A stretch of DNA of 64,000 nucleotides from contig JAIEPF010000003.1 in the NCBI GenBank assembly GCA_019749945.1, positions 62,001-126,000 of the forward strand, in the 5' to 3' direction. This DNA comes from Burkholderiales bacterium. GTDB lineage: Bacteria; Pseudomonadota; Gammaproteobacteria; Burkholderiales; SG8-41. Below the pieces are notes generated by a model. It did no database searches. It saw nothing but the letters and a program-made list of their open reading frames with translations, and was not told where the DNA came from. Positions 42,063 to 50,566 of the stretch are shown here, one piece after another. Positions within the stretch are counted from its first letter, which is position 1. Each line of letters opens with the position of its first letter. The position numbers and the translations under genes are program-made.

Positions 42063-42085
42063 AAGGCGGGGGAACCCTCCGCCTT
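42063..42085. terminator. Probable bidirectional terminator
   Basis: A stem AAGGCGGGGG / CCCTCCGCCTT with one mismatch sits directly after the Kef-type gene stop and before the convergent secreted-protein gene. The A-run upstream (42057-42064) becomes a U-run on the minus strand, so it best serves the minus-strand gene. Confidence 0.65.
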
Positions 42086-42109
42086 GTTACATCGCCTGAT
42101 TTGCCGTCG

Positions 42110-42769
42110 TCAGCGCGTGTTCGCGGCAAAACAATAGAACATGCCCGCGCCGCCCGAAGCCCGCAGATTGTCCTGACTGCAGCCGCGTGACGGATGCGAG
42201 GCATTCCATGACCGCGCCGGTTCGTCATCGCGCAGTCCCCAGCGGTCATGGTGGCCGACGATGGCCGAACCATCGCCGCTTTTGGTCCAGTTGCCGCAGG
42301 TGGTGTCCTTGTCGCCGACGGCGACTTTTCCGTCCGGCGTGGAGCCGGTCAGGATGTCATGCATGTTCGGTGAATCGGCGCGGCCGTTGACCTTGGTGCC
42401 TTTCTCGGTCAATGCGGTCATGCGGTTGATGCCGTTCAGCGTATGCAATTCATCGACATTGCGCGCGATCAGCCGGCCTTCGAAGTTGTACCACGGCCCC
42501 TTGCCGATGCGGTCGCGGGCGTTGACCGCTTTTTCGCCGTCGCCCGCCGTCGTGCTGAGATAGGCCCGCCACTGTTTCTTGCCGGCGCCCGCGGCCGCAG
42601 CGAGTTGCTGGCAATGCCGGTCGGCGCCGGCCAGCCCGCCGAGGTCGGCGCCCTTGCCGAGGCCCGCGCTGGTTACGAAAAAAGACATGTCGGGACTGGG
42701 TGAGGCGGCCTGCGCGCCCAATGCCAGCAATACGTTCGCTACGGCCACGCCTGCCTTGATCTTGTTCAT
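42110..42769 (-). CDS. Secreted lectin-like protein
   Basis: A 219-aa exported protein: signal peptide MNKIKAGVAVANVLLALGAQA, then SFFVTSAGLGKGADLGGLAGADRHC, a motif found in proteins annotated as lectins, with WRAYLSTT, a conserved RDRIGKGPWYNFEG, and a C-terminal GMFYCFAA. Four or so Cys are spaced to form disulfides. The ribosome site GGAGGCAGG is strong. The family has no proven role; the fold is presumed carbohydrate-binding. It converges with the Kef-type gene and shares a terminator. Confidence 0.75.
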   Translation of the reverse strand: MNKIKAGVAVANVLLALGAQAASPSPDMSFFVTSAGLGKGADLGGLAGADRHCQQLAAAAGAGKKQWRAYLSTTAGDGEKAVNARDRIGKGPWYNFEGRLIARNVDELHTLNGINRMTALTEKGTKVNGRADSPNMHDILTGSTPDGKVAVGDKDTTCGNWTKSGDGSAIVGHHDRWGLRDDEPARSWNASHPSRGCSQDNLRASGGAGMFYCFAANTR

Positions 42770-42839
42770 GACCTGCCTCCGGTGGATGGTTTTACTGCAC
42801 GCTGAGAACAGTGCAACATCCCCTCGTATTCCGGCCTTG

Positions 42840-43793
42840 TTATTCGAGCAGCAGATTCGGCCGGCCGAGTTGCAACAATACCCCGAGCTCATCAGCAAAG
42901 GTCCAACTGCCGGTGATATTACCCGCATCATCAAAATCGAGTATCGCCACGGCATTGACCCCCATGCGTGCGCCCGTCGGCGCGATGCCGCAGAAGGGGC
43001 CGCTGTGCGTGCCGTTGACGTTGAAACGCAGCCACACCTGATTGCCCTCGGCGAGCAGCACATCCAGCCCGTACCGCCGTTCGGCAAAGGCCGCATTCAG
43101 ATTCAGTTCGCCGTGGCCATGCGCCTTGCTGTAGCCGCGCGTGTGCTCGAAACCGTAGCGCAGGTTATGGTGATTCGCGGCCAGCCCCTCTTTGGTCTGC
43201 GTCGACAGCCGGGTGCGTGCCGCGGTGAGTTTGTTGCGTGCCAGCGCGGTCAGTGCCGGCTGCGCTTCGAGTTTTTTGATGAAAGTCGCAGCATCGTCGG
43301 TCTGCGGCAAGGGCGGCGCAATCAGCTTGCCGTCGGGCCGCGGCGGCAGTTTCGCGCCGAGCTGCCGCAGCAATTCCGCCTCATCCATCATGTACCAGCC
43401 CTCGACCATCTGGCCGTTGACGATGCGCAGCAGCGCGACTTCATAAACATCGATTCGTTTGCCGGTCGGCGGGATGCCGAAAAAATTGCCGGTGTGGGTG
43501 CCGGTGACGCGGAACAGCAGCCCGACACGGTCACCATCGGCGATGACCCGCTCCATCACATCGACACGATCCGGCAGCGCCGCACGCAGATACAAGGCCG
43601 GATGCGGCCAGCCCTGATCGCGGGCATTGTTCGCCAGATGCAGATTGCCGCCGCGCACCCGGTCGTAGTTGGGCGCCAGCACTTCCTTCTCCACCTGAGG
43701 CATTTCCGGCGTGCCCTGCATTTTCTTGAAACGCAGCGCGACGGCGACGTTGTGGGCGAGTTCGCCAGTGCGGTTGGGGTTAGCGTGGTTCAT
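42840..43793 (-). CDS. SnoaL-like protein with two cyclase-fold repeats
   Basis: A 317-aa protein with two similar halves. The first contains VIADGDRVGLLFRVTGTHTGNFFGIPPTGKRIDVYEVALLRI; the second contains LLAEGNQVWLRFNVNGTHSG, CGIAPTGARMGVNAVAILDFDD. The shared GTH-G-F-GI-PTG pattern is that of SnoaL-type polyketide cyclases and ester cyclases (an NTF2-like cone fold). One repeat per protein is usual, so an internal duplication is evident. No catalytic function can be assigned. An AT-rich gap with TTTTATTTATTAATTATTC precedes the start. Confidence 0.82.
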   Translation of the reverse strand: MNHANPNRTGELAHNVAVALRFKKMQGTPEMPQVEKEVLAPNYDRVRGGNLHLANNARDQGWPHPALYLRAALPDRVDVMERVIADGDRVGLLFRVTGTHTGNFFGIPPTGKRIDVYEVALLRIVNGQMVEGWYMMDEAELLRQLGAKLPPRPDGKLIAPPLPQTDDAATFIKKLEAQPALTALARNKLTAARTRLSTQTKEGLAANHHNLRYGFEHTRGYSKAHGHGELNLNAAFAERRYGLDVLLAEGNQVWLRFNVNGTHSGPFCGIAPTGARMGVNAVAILDFDDAGNITGSWTFADELGVLLQLGRPNLLLE

Positions 43794-43845
43794 GTAATTG
43801 GTTTTATTTATTAATTATTCTAAAAGACTTACAGAAAAATAAGCT

Positions 43846-44424
43846 CTACTCAACTTGAGCTACGTGCATTTTTGAAGAACCTTGCCGTACAAGCTTTCCC
43901 TCACGCATCAGCAATCCAAGAACGCTGTAAGAAAGATAATCTTTTGATCCACCGCCATAGTCACTTCTAATACTCAGAGCGCTAGCGGCATCTGAATTGG
44001 TTATCCCCTTGGGATTCGCTTTCGCCAATTCAATTACCGCATCTTTAATTAAAGCAAGTCCCAACTGTGCTTTTTCGAGAACGCCGTCAGGCACCACCAA
44101 TGCTTTGCGGACTTTACTAACATTTCCAGACGGTATAACAACGTTCGTCAACATCCCTCCCGTTGCTTCAGTGCCAAATGCCGATATAAGCTCGGCTTCA
44201 ATCTTGATCGCCTGCAACTCTGACAATCCGTCTGCGAGTTGGGTAACTAAAACCTCCTTGCCTTCTTGGACAATTTCGCGAATTCGTCGCCCTTTTCGAG
44301 AATCATCCGGCTCAATCAAATGATCATAGGCCCTCGTACCAGTACCTTTCCCGATATAAAAAGGCTTGGCTGGCGAACTACGGGGGTCTTTTAATGCATA
44401 TACGTAGTAGGAAGTCTCGGCCAT
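43846..44424 (-). CDS. GIY-YIG nuclease family protein, LEM-3-like
   Basis: A 192-aa protein with an N-terminal GIY-YIG endonuclease motif: YYVYALKD (residues 6-13) and FYIGKGTGTRAYDH (residues 22-35), with an insertion of about 10 residues between them as in LEM-3-like members. Glu-rich YDHLIEPDD and AIKIEAELI follow. The C-terminal third (about residues 130-192) looks like a small winged-helix or linker domain. Codons are visibly A/T-rich compared with neighbours, suggesting horizontal acquisition. The start at 44424 is ATG with a GGGGG site. Target is unknown; defence or repair roles are possible. Confidence 0.82.
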   Translation of the reverse strand: MAETSYYVYALKDPRSSPAKPFYIGKGTGTRAYDHLIEPDDSRKGRRIREIVQEGKEVLVTQLADGLSELQAIKIEAELISAFGTEATGGMLTNVVIPSGNVSKVRKALVVPDGVLEKAQLGLALIKDAVIELAKANPKGITNSDAASALSIRSDYGGGSKDYLSYSVLGLLMREGKLVRQGSSKMHVAQVE

Positions 44425-44490
44425 CAATCCCCCAACTTGATATCGTTTTTATAAGTTGAGAAACATACCGCCCCAATCGCCCGAAAACAA

Positions 44491-45654
44491 CTAAACCGGT
44501 TTTTTCCCCATCTGCCACCGCGCCAGCCCCGCCCCCAGCACCATCACCCCCGCCAGCACCCAGAACACCCCCGACACCCCGACCACCGCGCCGAGCGCGC
44601 CGAAGGCCATCGGGCCGCTCATGCGCACCGCGTTGTTGACGGTGAGGCGCAGGCCCAATGTCCGGCCGGAGCGGCCCTCGGCCGAGTTGGCGAACATCAG
44701 GATCACCGTCAGCGGGATGCCGATGCCCATGCCGAGGCCGAACAGGAAGGCGATGGCGCCCAGCACCCAGGCGTTGCCCGAAAACGGCACCAGCGCAAAA
44801 CCGACCGCGCCGGTGAGAAACACCCACAGCAGCAGTTTTTCGCCGGGATATTTCTCGGCCAGCCGCGCGAGGAAATTGCGCACGATGAAGGCGGCGATGG
44901 CCAGCGTCGCCAGCACGGCGCCGATGGCGGAGGCCGAGAGGCCGATGGCGTGGCCGTGGATCGGCACATAAAACTGGAACAGGTCATAACCGAGCTGCAC
45001 CAGCCCGCCGGTGAGCAGCATCACCACCACGCTGCGGTCGAGCCAGGCGCGGGGTGCCACGGCATCCTTGCTGCGGCCCCGTGCCGGCGGCAGGCGGCGG
45101 CCCAGCGTCAGCAGCAGCACGATCACGATCACCGACAGCGCGGCGGTGACCAGGCAGGCCCAGCCGTAACCAAAGTGGTCGATGGAGAATCCGGCGATCA
45201 GCGGCCCGGCGAAACTGGTGGCGGCGCCGATCATGCTGAAGTTGGCGAAATTGCGCGCGCGGTCCCCGGGGCTGCTCAGGTTGCCGATCAGGTTCTGCAG
45301 CGTGACATGGAAAAACGACAGCGCGAGCCCGTTCAGCGCGGCGGCGGCATAAAACACCGGCAGCGACGGAAAAAAATACATCAACAGCAGCGACACCGCG
45401 GCGCAGGCCGCCGCGAACAGCAGCAGTTTGCGCGCCGCCTTGCGGTCGGCCAGCCCGCCGACCACCCAGGACAGCAGCACCGGGAACAGGAATAAGAGGC
45501 CGCCGATCACGCCCACCGCCGTCGCCGAGGCGCCGAGGTGCAGCGCGTACAGCGTCATCAGCACCCGCATCGCGTTGTTGCCGGTGAAATTGAAAAACGT
45601 CAGCGCCAGCGTCAGGTGGATGACGGGCAGGTTGTTGCGGGGTTCAGCGGCCAT
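44491..45654 (-). CDS. MFS transporter
   Basis: A 387-aa major facilitator with about 12 membrane helices (first LTLALTFFNFTGNNAMRVLMTLYAL, last VFWVLAGVMVLGAGL). The loop-2 motif GGLADRKAARKLL is a recognisable variant of the MFS signature. Substrate is not predictable; relatives are sugar or drug efflux pumps. The decayed fragment at 26282-26536 matches its later region, where NSAEGRSGRTLGL and NSRDSRSGEALGL align. It lies alone between the GIY-YIG gene and a TRAP receptor. Confidence 0.88.
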   Translation of the reverse strand: MAAEPRNNLPVIHLTLALTFFNFTGNNAMRVLMTLYALHLGASATAVGVIGGLLFLFPVLLSWVVGGLADRKAARKLLLFAAACAAVSLLLMYFFPSLPVFYAAAALNGLALSFFHVTLQNLIGNLSSPGDRARNFANFSMIGAATSFAGPLIAGFSIDHFGYGWACLVTAALSVIVIVLLLTLGRRLPPARGRSKDAVAPRAWLDRSVVVMLLTGGLVQLGYDLFQFYVPIHGHAIGLSASAIGAVLATLAIAAFIVRNFLARLAEKYPGEKLLLWVFLTGAVGFALVPFSGNAWVLGAIAFLFGLGMGIGIPLTVILMFANSAEGRSGRTLGLRLTVNNAVRMSGPMAFGALGAVVGVSGVFWVLAGVMVLGAGLARWQMGKKPV

Positions 45655-45810
45655 GCGGTGCTTGCAATGTGAACTGGCGGGTTTCGGTCATGGCGCGGGC
45701 ATCCGCTGCGCCGCGCCAGGGGGAGACCGCTCACTGTACGCGCCATTCATCCACGATGCAAAAAATACAGCCTGCCGCGACGGCGGAACAATGCGGACTC
45801 CGCAACCAGC

Positions 45811-46911
45811 TTATTTCTTCGCCGCCGGCCGCACGCTGCTGGTGAAGGTGAAATTGTCATAGGCCATTTCGGCCACGCGGAACCACAGGAACTGGTCGCC
45901 GCGGAACTTGAGCCACTGGCTGTAGATGCGCCTGAAATGCGGGCTTTTTTCGGCCGCCTCGTCGTAAATCTCGAACGCGGCTTTTTGCGCGGCTTCCATG
46001 ATCGGCTTCGGGAACTGGCGCAGTTGCGCGCCGCCGCCGACCAGTTTTTTCAGCGCCTCGGGGTTTTTGGCGTCGTAACTCGCCAGCATGTGCACGTTCG
46101 CCTCGGCGCAGGCCGATTCAAATATGGATTTGTACTGCTTCGGCAGCGCGTTCCATTCCTTGAGATTGACGATGGTCGAGAGCTGCGGCCCGCCCTCCCA
46201 CCAGCCGGGGTAGTAGTAGTACTTCGCGACCTTGTTGAGGCCGAGTTTTTCATCGTCGTACGGGCCCACCCACTCCGCGGCATCGATGGTGCCGCGTTCC
46301 AGCGCCTGGTAAATCTCGCCGCCGGCGATCTGCTGCCCGACCACGCCGAGTTTGGCCAGCACCTGGCCGGCGAGTCCGGCGACGCGCATTTTCAGGCCCT
46401 TCAGGTCGGCCAGCGTCTTGATTTCCCTGCGGTACCAGCCGCCCATCTGCACGCCGGTGTTGCCGGTGGGGAACTGTACGCAGCCGTAGTCCTTGAACAG
46501 CGCAGCCATGGCTTCGAGGCCGCCGCCGTAATACATCCACGCATTCTGCTGGCGCGCATTCAAGCCGAAGGGCATCGCGGTGGCAAAGGCAAACGCCGGA
46601 TCCTTGCCGATGTAGTAATAAGGCGCCGTGTGGCCGCACTGCACGGTGCCGTTCTGCACAGCATCGAGCACCTGCAGGCCGGGCACGATTTCACCGGCGG
46701 CAAAGACGCGGATCTGGAATTTGCCTTCGCTGCCCTCGGCGACGCGTTTCGACAGGATTTCCGCGGCGCCGTACAGGGTGTCGAGATTTTTCGGGAAACT
46801 CGACGCCAGCCGCCACTGGATCACCGGCTGCGCGCGCACGATGGCGGGTGCGGCAACGCTGCCCGCCGCCAGACCCAGACCCGCTTTTTTCAGGAATGAA
46901 CGACGTTGCAT
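45811..46911 (-). CDS. TRAP transporter substrate-binding protein (DctP family, Tat signal)
   Basis: A 366-aa periplasmic receptor with a twin-arginine signal, MQRRSFLKKAGLGLAAGSVAAP, showing that it is exported folded. The mature domain starts QPVIQWRLASSFPKNLDTLYGAAE and has ADLKGLKMRVAGLAGQVLAKLGV, the conserved TRAP receptor arginine region, and TIDAAEWVGPYDDEKLGLNKVAKYYYYPGWWEGGPQ, as in keto-acid-binding TakP-type receptors. These bind 2-oxo-acids. The DctQ and DctM membrane genes are not adjacent. The start has a weak site. Confidence 0.92.
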   Translation of the reverse strand: MQRRSFLKKAGLGLAAGSVAAPAIVRAQPVIQWRLASSFPKNLDTLYGAAEILSKRVAEGSEGKFQIRVFAAGEIVPGLQVLDAVQNGTVQCGHTAPYYYIGKDPAFAFATAMPFGLNARQQNAWMYYGGGLEAMAALFKDYGCVQFPTGNTGVQMGGWYRREIKTLADLKGLKMRVAGLAGQVLAKLGVVGQQIAGGEIYQALERGTIDAAEWVGPYDDEKLGLNKVAKYYYYPGWWEGGPQLSTIVNLKEWNALPKQYKSIFESACAEANVHMLASYDAKNPEALKKLVGGGAQLRQFPKPIMEAAQKAAFEIYDEAAEKSPHFRRIYSQWLKFRGDQFLWFRVAEMAYDNFTFTSSVRPAAKK

Positions 46912-46970
46912 GCTGCCCCCTGATATACTATAAGTTATTGATTATTAACACTATTTTAAGATTCCGCCGG

Positions 46971-48311
46971 TCATGATCCGGCGAGCGTCATGCCCTCGAC
47001 CAGGATCGAGCCGCATTGCCGTGAACTGCGCCGCGATAGATCGCTGCCGATGGCGACAATGTTTTTGTACATGTCCTTCAGATTACCGGCGATGGTGATT
47101 TCCTGCACCGGGTAGGCAATCTCGCCCTGCTCCACCCAGAAACCCGCGGCGCCGCGCGAATAATCGCCGGTCACGGCGTTGACGCCCTGCCCCATCATTT
47201 CGGTCACCAGCAGGCCGGTGCCGAGTTTTTTCAGCAGCGCGGCAAAATCCTCGCCGGTGTCTTGCATGATCAGGTTGTGGTTGCCGCCGGCATTGCCGGT
47301 GGATTTCATGCCGAGCTTGCGCGCGGAATAACTGGCGAGGAAATAACCCTGCACCACGCCGTCTTTCACAATGTCGCGCGCCCGCGTCGCCACACCTTCT
47401 TCGTCGAATGCGCCGCTGGCGAGTCCCTTCGGGATATGCGGCAGGTCGCGCATCTGCACGCAGGGCGCAAAAACCTGTTTGCCCAGGCTGTCGAGCAGGA
47501 AGGAGGATTTGCGATACAGGCTGCCGCCCGACACCGCCGACACAAAATGCCCCATCAGACTGGACGCGACACCGGACTCGAACAACACCGGCACCTGCGC
47601 GGTGGGCACCTTGCGCGCCTTCAGCCGCGCCACGGCGCGTTCGGCGGCCTTGCGCCCGATGTCGGCGGGCGGCGGCAGATCGGCCGGATCGCGCGAGGTT
47701 TCATACCAGTCGTCGCGCTGCATGCCGTCGCCCTTGCCGGCGATCAGCGCGCACCAGATGCCGTGGCGCGAGCTCGGATAACCGGCGAGAAAACCATCGG
47801 TGTTGCCGTAGATGAAATGCGACTGCTGGGTGGATACGGTGGCGCCTTCGGAATTGGTGATGCGTTTGTCAACCTTGAAACCGGCGGCTTCGCATTCGCG
47901 CGCCGTCTCGATCGCGCGCTCCACCGGCATGTCCCAGGGATGCAAAAGGTCGAGGTCGGGGAATTCGCGCGCCAGCATGTCGGGATCGGCCAGTCCGGCG
48001 CAATCGTCCACGGCGGTGTAACGCGCGATGGCCAGTGCGGCATCGACGCTGTCGCGCACCGCCTGCGGTGCAAAATCCGAACTGCTGGCGTGGCCGCGCT
48101 GTTTGCCGATGTAGACCGTGACGCCGATGCCCTTGTCGCGGTTGTATTCGATGGTTTCGACTTCGCCCTGGCGCACGGTGACGGTCTGGCCGTAACCTTC
48201 ACTGGCTTCGGCGTCGGCGGCGGTGGCGCCGCGGCTTTTGGCGTAGGCCAGCGCATCGGTGACAAGTTGCTGGAGTGCGGCTTTATCGTAGGAAAAAGGT
48301 TGCGATGCCAT
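46971..48311 (-). CDS. pmbA: Metalloprotease PmbA (TldE)
   Basis: A 446-aa TldD/PmbA family protein that forms the TldD/E protease with TldD and matures peptides such as microcin B17, and degrades CcdA in E. coli. The N-terminus contains VTVRQGEVETIEYNRDKGIGVTVYIGKQRGHASSSDF, and the C-terminal half NAGGNHNLIMQDTGEDFAALLKKLGTGLLVTEMMGQGVN, a hallmark of the family. I use the ATG at 48311; a longer one at 48344 is possible. It diverges from darP. No tldD is seen in the window. Confidence 0.95.
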   Translation of the reverse strand: MASQPFSYDKAALQQLVTDALAYAKSRGATAADAEASEGYGQTVTVRQGEVETIEYNRDKGIGVTVYIGKQRGHASSSDFAPQAVRDSVDAALAIARYTAVDDCAGLADPDMLAREFPDLDLLHPWDMPVERAIETARECEAAGFKVDKRITNSEGATVSTQQSHFIYGNTDGFLAGYPSSRHGIWCALIAGKGDGMQRDDWYETSRDPADLPPPADIGRKAAERAVARLKARKVPTAQVPVLFESGVASSLMGHFVSAVSGGSLYRKSSFLLDSLGKQVFAPCVQMRDLPHIPKGLASGAFDEEGVATRARDIVKDGVVQGYFLASYSARKLGMKSTGNAGGNHNLIMQDTGEDFAALLKKLGTGLLVTEMMGQGVNAVTGDYSRGAAGFWVEQGEIAYPVQEITIAGNLKDMYKNIVAIGSDLSRRSSRQCGSILVEGMTLAGS

Positions 48312-48399
48312 GGTTTTGCGCGGCGCCGGAAACGATCCGGGCATGAAAGGGCGTTATCATAACAGCTTCAATTTTGATGCTCATTTGACAACCAGCGCC

Positions 48400-48945
48400 G
48401 TGGAAGACACCCCCGATTTTGATGAAGCCCCCAGCAAAAGCCAGCGCAAGCGCGACATGGACGCCTTGCAGGACATCGGCGAAGAGCTGACGCAACTCAA
48501 TGAACAGCAACTGGCCAGCATCGAGCTGCCGGAGAGCCTGCGCGACGCCGTACTCGAAGCGCGCGCGATGAAACGCAACGAGGCGCGGCGGCGGCAGATG
48601 CAGTACGTCGGCAAACTGATGCGCCAGGTCGATCCGGCACCGATCCGCGTCAAAATCGACGGTTTTTTGTCGGTGTCAGCGGAACAAACCGCGCAACTGC
48701 ACCATATCGAACGCTGGCGCGAACGGCTGATCGATGATCCGCAGGCGGTGTCGGAATTCATCGCAGCCTACCCGGAGGTGGACAGCCAGCAGCTGCGCAC
48801 GCTGATCCGCAACGTCACCACCGAACGCGAACGCGGCAAGCCGCCCAAACATTTCCGTGCGCTGTTCCAGATGATCCGCGGGCTGGCCGAAGCACGTAAC
48901 CGCGATACCGCCGCCGACGCATCGACTGACGCATCGATTAAATAA
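48400..48945 (+). CDS. darP: Dual-action ribosomal maturation protein DarP (YjgA)
   Basis: A 181-aa YjgA/DarP, associated with 50S ribosomal subunit assembly. The core is SKSQRKRDMDALQDIGEELTQL, EARAMKRNEARRRQMQYVGKLMRQVDPAPIR and the later LIDDPQAVSEFIAAYPEVDSQQLRTLIRNVTTER. The start is uncertain: a GTG at 48400 gives the best family length, while ATG at 48343 or 48310 would add 19-30 residues without conservation. It diverges from pmbA and is followed by mog, the usual order in betaproteobacteria. Confidence 0.9.
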   Translation: MEDTPDFDEAPSKSQRKRDMDALQDIGEELTQLNEQQLASIELPESLRDAVLEARAMKRNEARRRQMQYVGKLMRQVDPAPIRVKIDGFLSVSAEQTAQLHHIERWRERLIDDPQAVSEFIAAYPEVDSQQLRTLIRNVTTERERGKPPKHFRALFQMIRGLAEARNRDTAADASTDASIK

Positions 48946-48967
48946 GACTCTGGCTATAATCCGCGCC

Positions 48968-49567
48968 ATGTCCACACCCACCGAACTCATCATCGGCCTC
49001 GTCTCCATCAGCGACCGCGCGTCCAGGGGCGTCTACAAGGACGAAGGCATCCCCGCGCTGGAAGACTGGTTCAAACTGGCGATCAGCGATCCGCAGTGGC
49101 GCACGGTGACCCGGCTGATTCCCGACGAACGTCCGGTCATTGAAGAAACGCTGAAGGAACTCGTCGACAAAGAAGGCTGCCACCTGGTGCTGACCACCGG
49201 CGGCACCGGCCCTGCGCTGCGCGATGTGACGCCGGAAGCCACGCTCGCGGTCGCCGACCGCGAAATGCCCGGTTTCGGCGAACAGATGCGCCAGGTCAGT
49301 CTCAAATTCGTACCGACGGCGATCCTGTCACGACAGGTCGCGGTGATCCGCAAACAGGCGCTGATCATCAACCTGCCCGGGCAGCCCAAGGCGATCAGGG
49401 AAACGCTGGAAGGCCTGAAGGATGAACACGGCAAGCCGGTGGTGCAGGGCATTTTCGCGGCGGTGCCCTACTGCATCGACCTCATCGGCGGACCGTACAT
49501 CGAGACCAACGATGCGGTGTGCAAGGCGTTTCGGCCCAAGTCTGCGGTGCGGCCAAAGAAAGACTGA
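48968..49567 (+). CDS. mog: Molybdopterin adenylyltransferase
   Basis: A 199-aa Mog, which adenylates molybdopterin before molybdate insertion. Family motifs include LVSISDRASRGVYKDEGIP, the ligand loop LVLTTGGTGPALRDVTPEATL, MPGFGEQMRQ and ALIINLPGQPKAIRETLEGL, and the C-terminal AAVPYCIDLIGGPYIETND. It follows darP by 22 bp in the same direction. The stop is immediately followed by the inverted TTAGCC repeat element that fills the gap toward the carboxylesterase gene. Confidence 0.95.
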   Translation: MSTPTELIIGLVSISDRASRGVYKDEGIPALEDWFKLAISDPQWRTVTRLIPDERPVIEETLKELVDKEGCHLVLTTGGTGPALRDVTPEATLAVADREMPGFGEQMRQVSLKFVPTAILSRQVAVIRKQALIINLPGQPKAIRETLEGLKDEHGKPVVQGIFAAVPYCIDLIGGPYIETNDAVCKAFRPKSAVRPKKD

Positions 49568-49572
49568 ACCCC

Positions 49573-49602
49573 TTAGCCACAGAGGACACAGAGTTCACAG
49601 AG
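49573..49602 (+). repeat. Dispersed repeat TTAGCCACAGAGG, copy 1
   Basis: A 30-nt element (starting TTAGCCACAGAGGACACAG, ending TTCACAGAG). The first 21 bases recur inverted at 49706-49726 and all 30 recur at 63877-63906. It lies just after the mog stop codon. Confidence 0.85.
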
Positions 49603-49705
49603 TTCACAGAGAAAAACAAGAACAAAATTCCTACCTCAGCCAAGTCTCCCCCAGCCATGCAACCATTAAACCAGCAACAGAAAACCCAAAAGCAACCTCT
49701 GTGCT

Positions 49706-49726
49706 CTCTGTGTCCTCTGTGGCTAA
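49706..49726 (-). repeat. Dispersed repeat TTAGCCACAGAGG, inverted partial copy
   Basis: CTCTGTGTCCTCTGTGGCTAA, read on the minus strand, is identical to the first 21 bases of copy 1. The pair gives a 21-bp perfect inverted repeat enclosing 112 nt between mog and the carboxylesterase gene. Confidence 0.8.
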
Positions 49727-49751
49727 TGCCTTTGACTTTAAGCAATCACCC

Positions 49752-50432
49752 ATGACCAAACTCCTCGAATCCATCGAAATCGAAACCGCACCGAATCCGA
49801 CTGCAGCCGTGATCTGGATGCACGGCCTCGGCGCCGACGGCAACGACTTTGTACCCATCGTCAACGAGATCGACCTCTCAGCCATCAAGGGCGGCATCCG
49901 TTTCGTGTTTCCGCATGCGCCGCTGCGCCCGGTGACCATCAACAACGGCCACGTGATGCGTGCCTGGTACGACATTTCCTTCGGCGACCTCGAAGGCAAC
50001 ACCCGCCGCGCGGACGAAAACGGCTTGCGCGAATCGCAGATGCAGATCGGACAACTGATCGCGCGCGAAAACCAGCGCAAAATCCCCGGCAATAAAATCG
50101 TGCTCGCCGGTTTTTCCCAGGGCGGCGCTGTCGCGCTGCAGACGGGGCTGCGCTACCCGGAACAACTCGCCGGCGTGATGGCGCTGTCGACCTATCTGCC
50201 GCTGGCCGAAAGTTTTGCGCAGGAAGCAACACCGGCCAATGCCAAAACTCCGGTGTTCATGGCCCACGGCATCCAGGATCCTGTCGTGCCGTATGCGATG
50301 GGCAGCGCGTCGCGCGCACGCCTGCTGCAGTCGGGTTATGCCGTCGACTGGCATGAATACCCGATGCCGCATTCGGTATGCCTTGAAGAAATAAACGACA
50401 TCGGTCGCTGGCTGGGCAAGGTGCTGGGCTGA
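49752..50432 (+). CDS. Carboxylesterase/phospholipase family serine hydrolase
   Basis: A 226-aa alpha/beta hydrolase of the Abhydrolase_2 group, like bacterial carboxylesterase II. Motifs are AAVIWMHGLGADGNDFVPIV, FVFPHAPLRPVTINNGHVMRAWYD, the nucleophile KIVLAGFSQGGAVALQTGLRYPE (Ser about residue 115), and the later Asp in GIQDPVVPYAMG and His in YPMPHSVCLEEI. The start at 49752 is taken because upstream in-frame residues come from the repeat and the mog end. It is a cytoplasmic esterase of broad type. Confidence 0.92.
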   Translation: MTKLLESIEIETAPNPTAAVIWMHGLGADGNDFVPIVNEIDLSAIKGGIRFVFPHAPLRPVTINNGHVMRAWYDISFGDLEGNTRRADENGLRESQMQIGQLIARENQRKIPGNKIVLAGFSQGGAVALQTGLRYPEQLAGVMALSTYLPLAESFAQEATPANAKTPVFMAHGIQDPVVPYAMGSASRARLLQSGYAVDWHEYPMPHSVCLEEINDIGRWLGKVLG

Positions 50433-50456
50433 TCGATTCAGCCGACAACCACAAAA

Positions 50457-50514
50457 CCGTTCGGGCTGAGCCTGTCGAAGCCTCGCCGCCCTTCGACAGG
50501 CTCAGGGCGAACGG
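50457..50514. repeat. Inverted repeat of the CTTCGACAGGCTCAG type
   Basis: Arms at 50457-50480 and 50491-50514, 24 bases each with two mismatches, around a 10-nt centre. The core CCTGTCGAAG / CTTCGACAGG is a dispersed extragenic palindrome seen in many environmental proteobacteria. It may also act as a terminator of the carboxylesterase gene. Confidence 0.75.
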
Positions 50515-50566
50515 AATTGGTTTTATAAACTAAAAAAACCTCAACAATGTTCCAGGAGGAGCCAAC

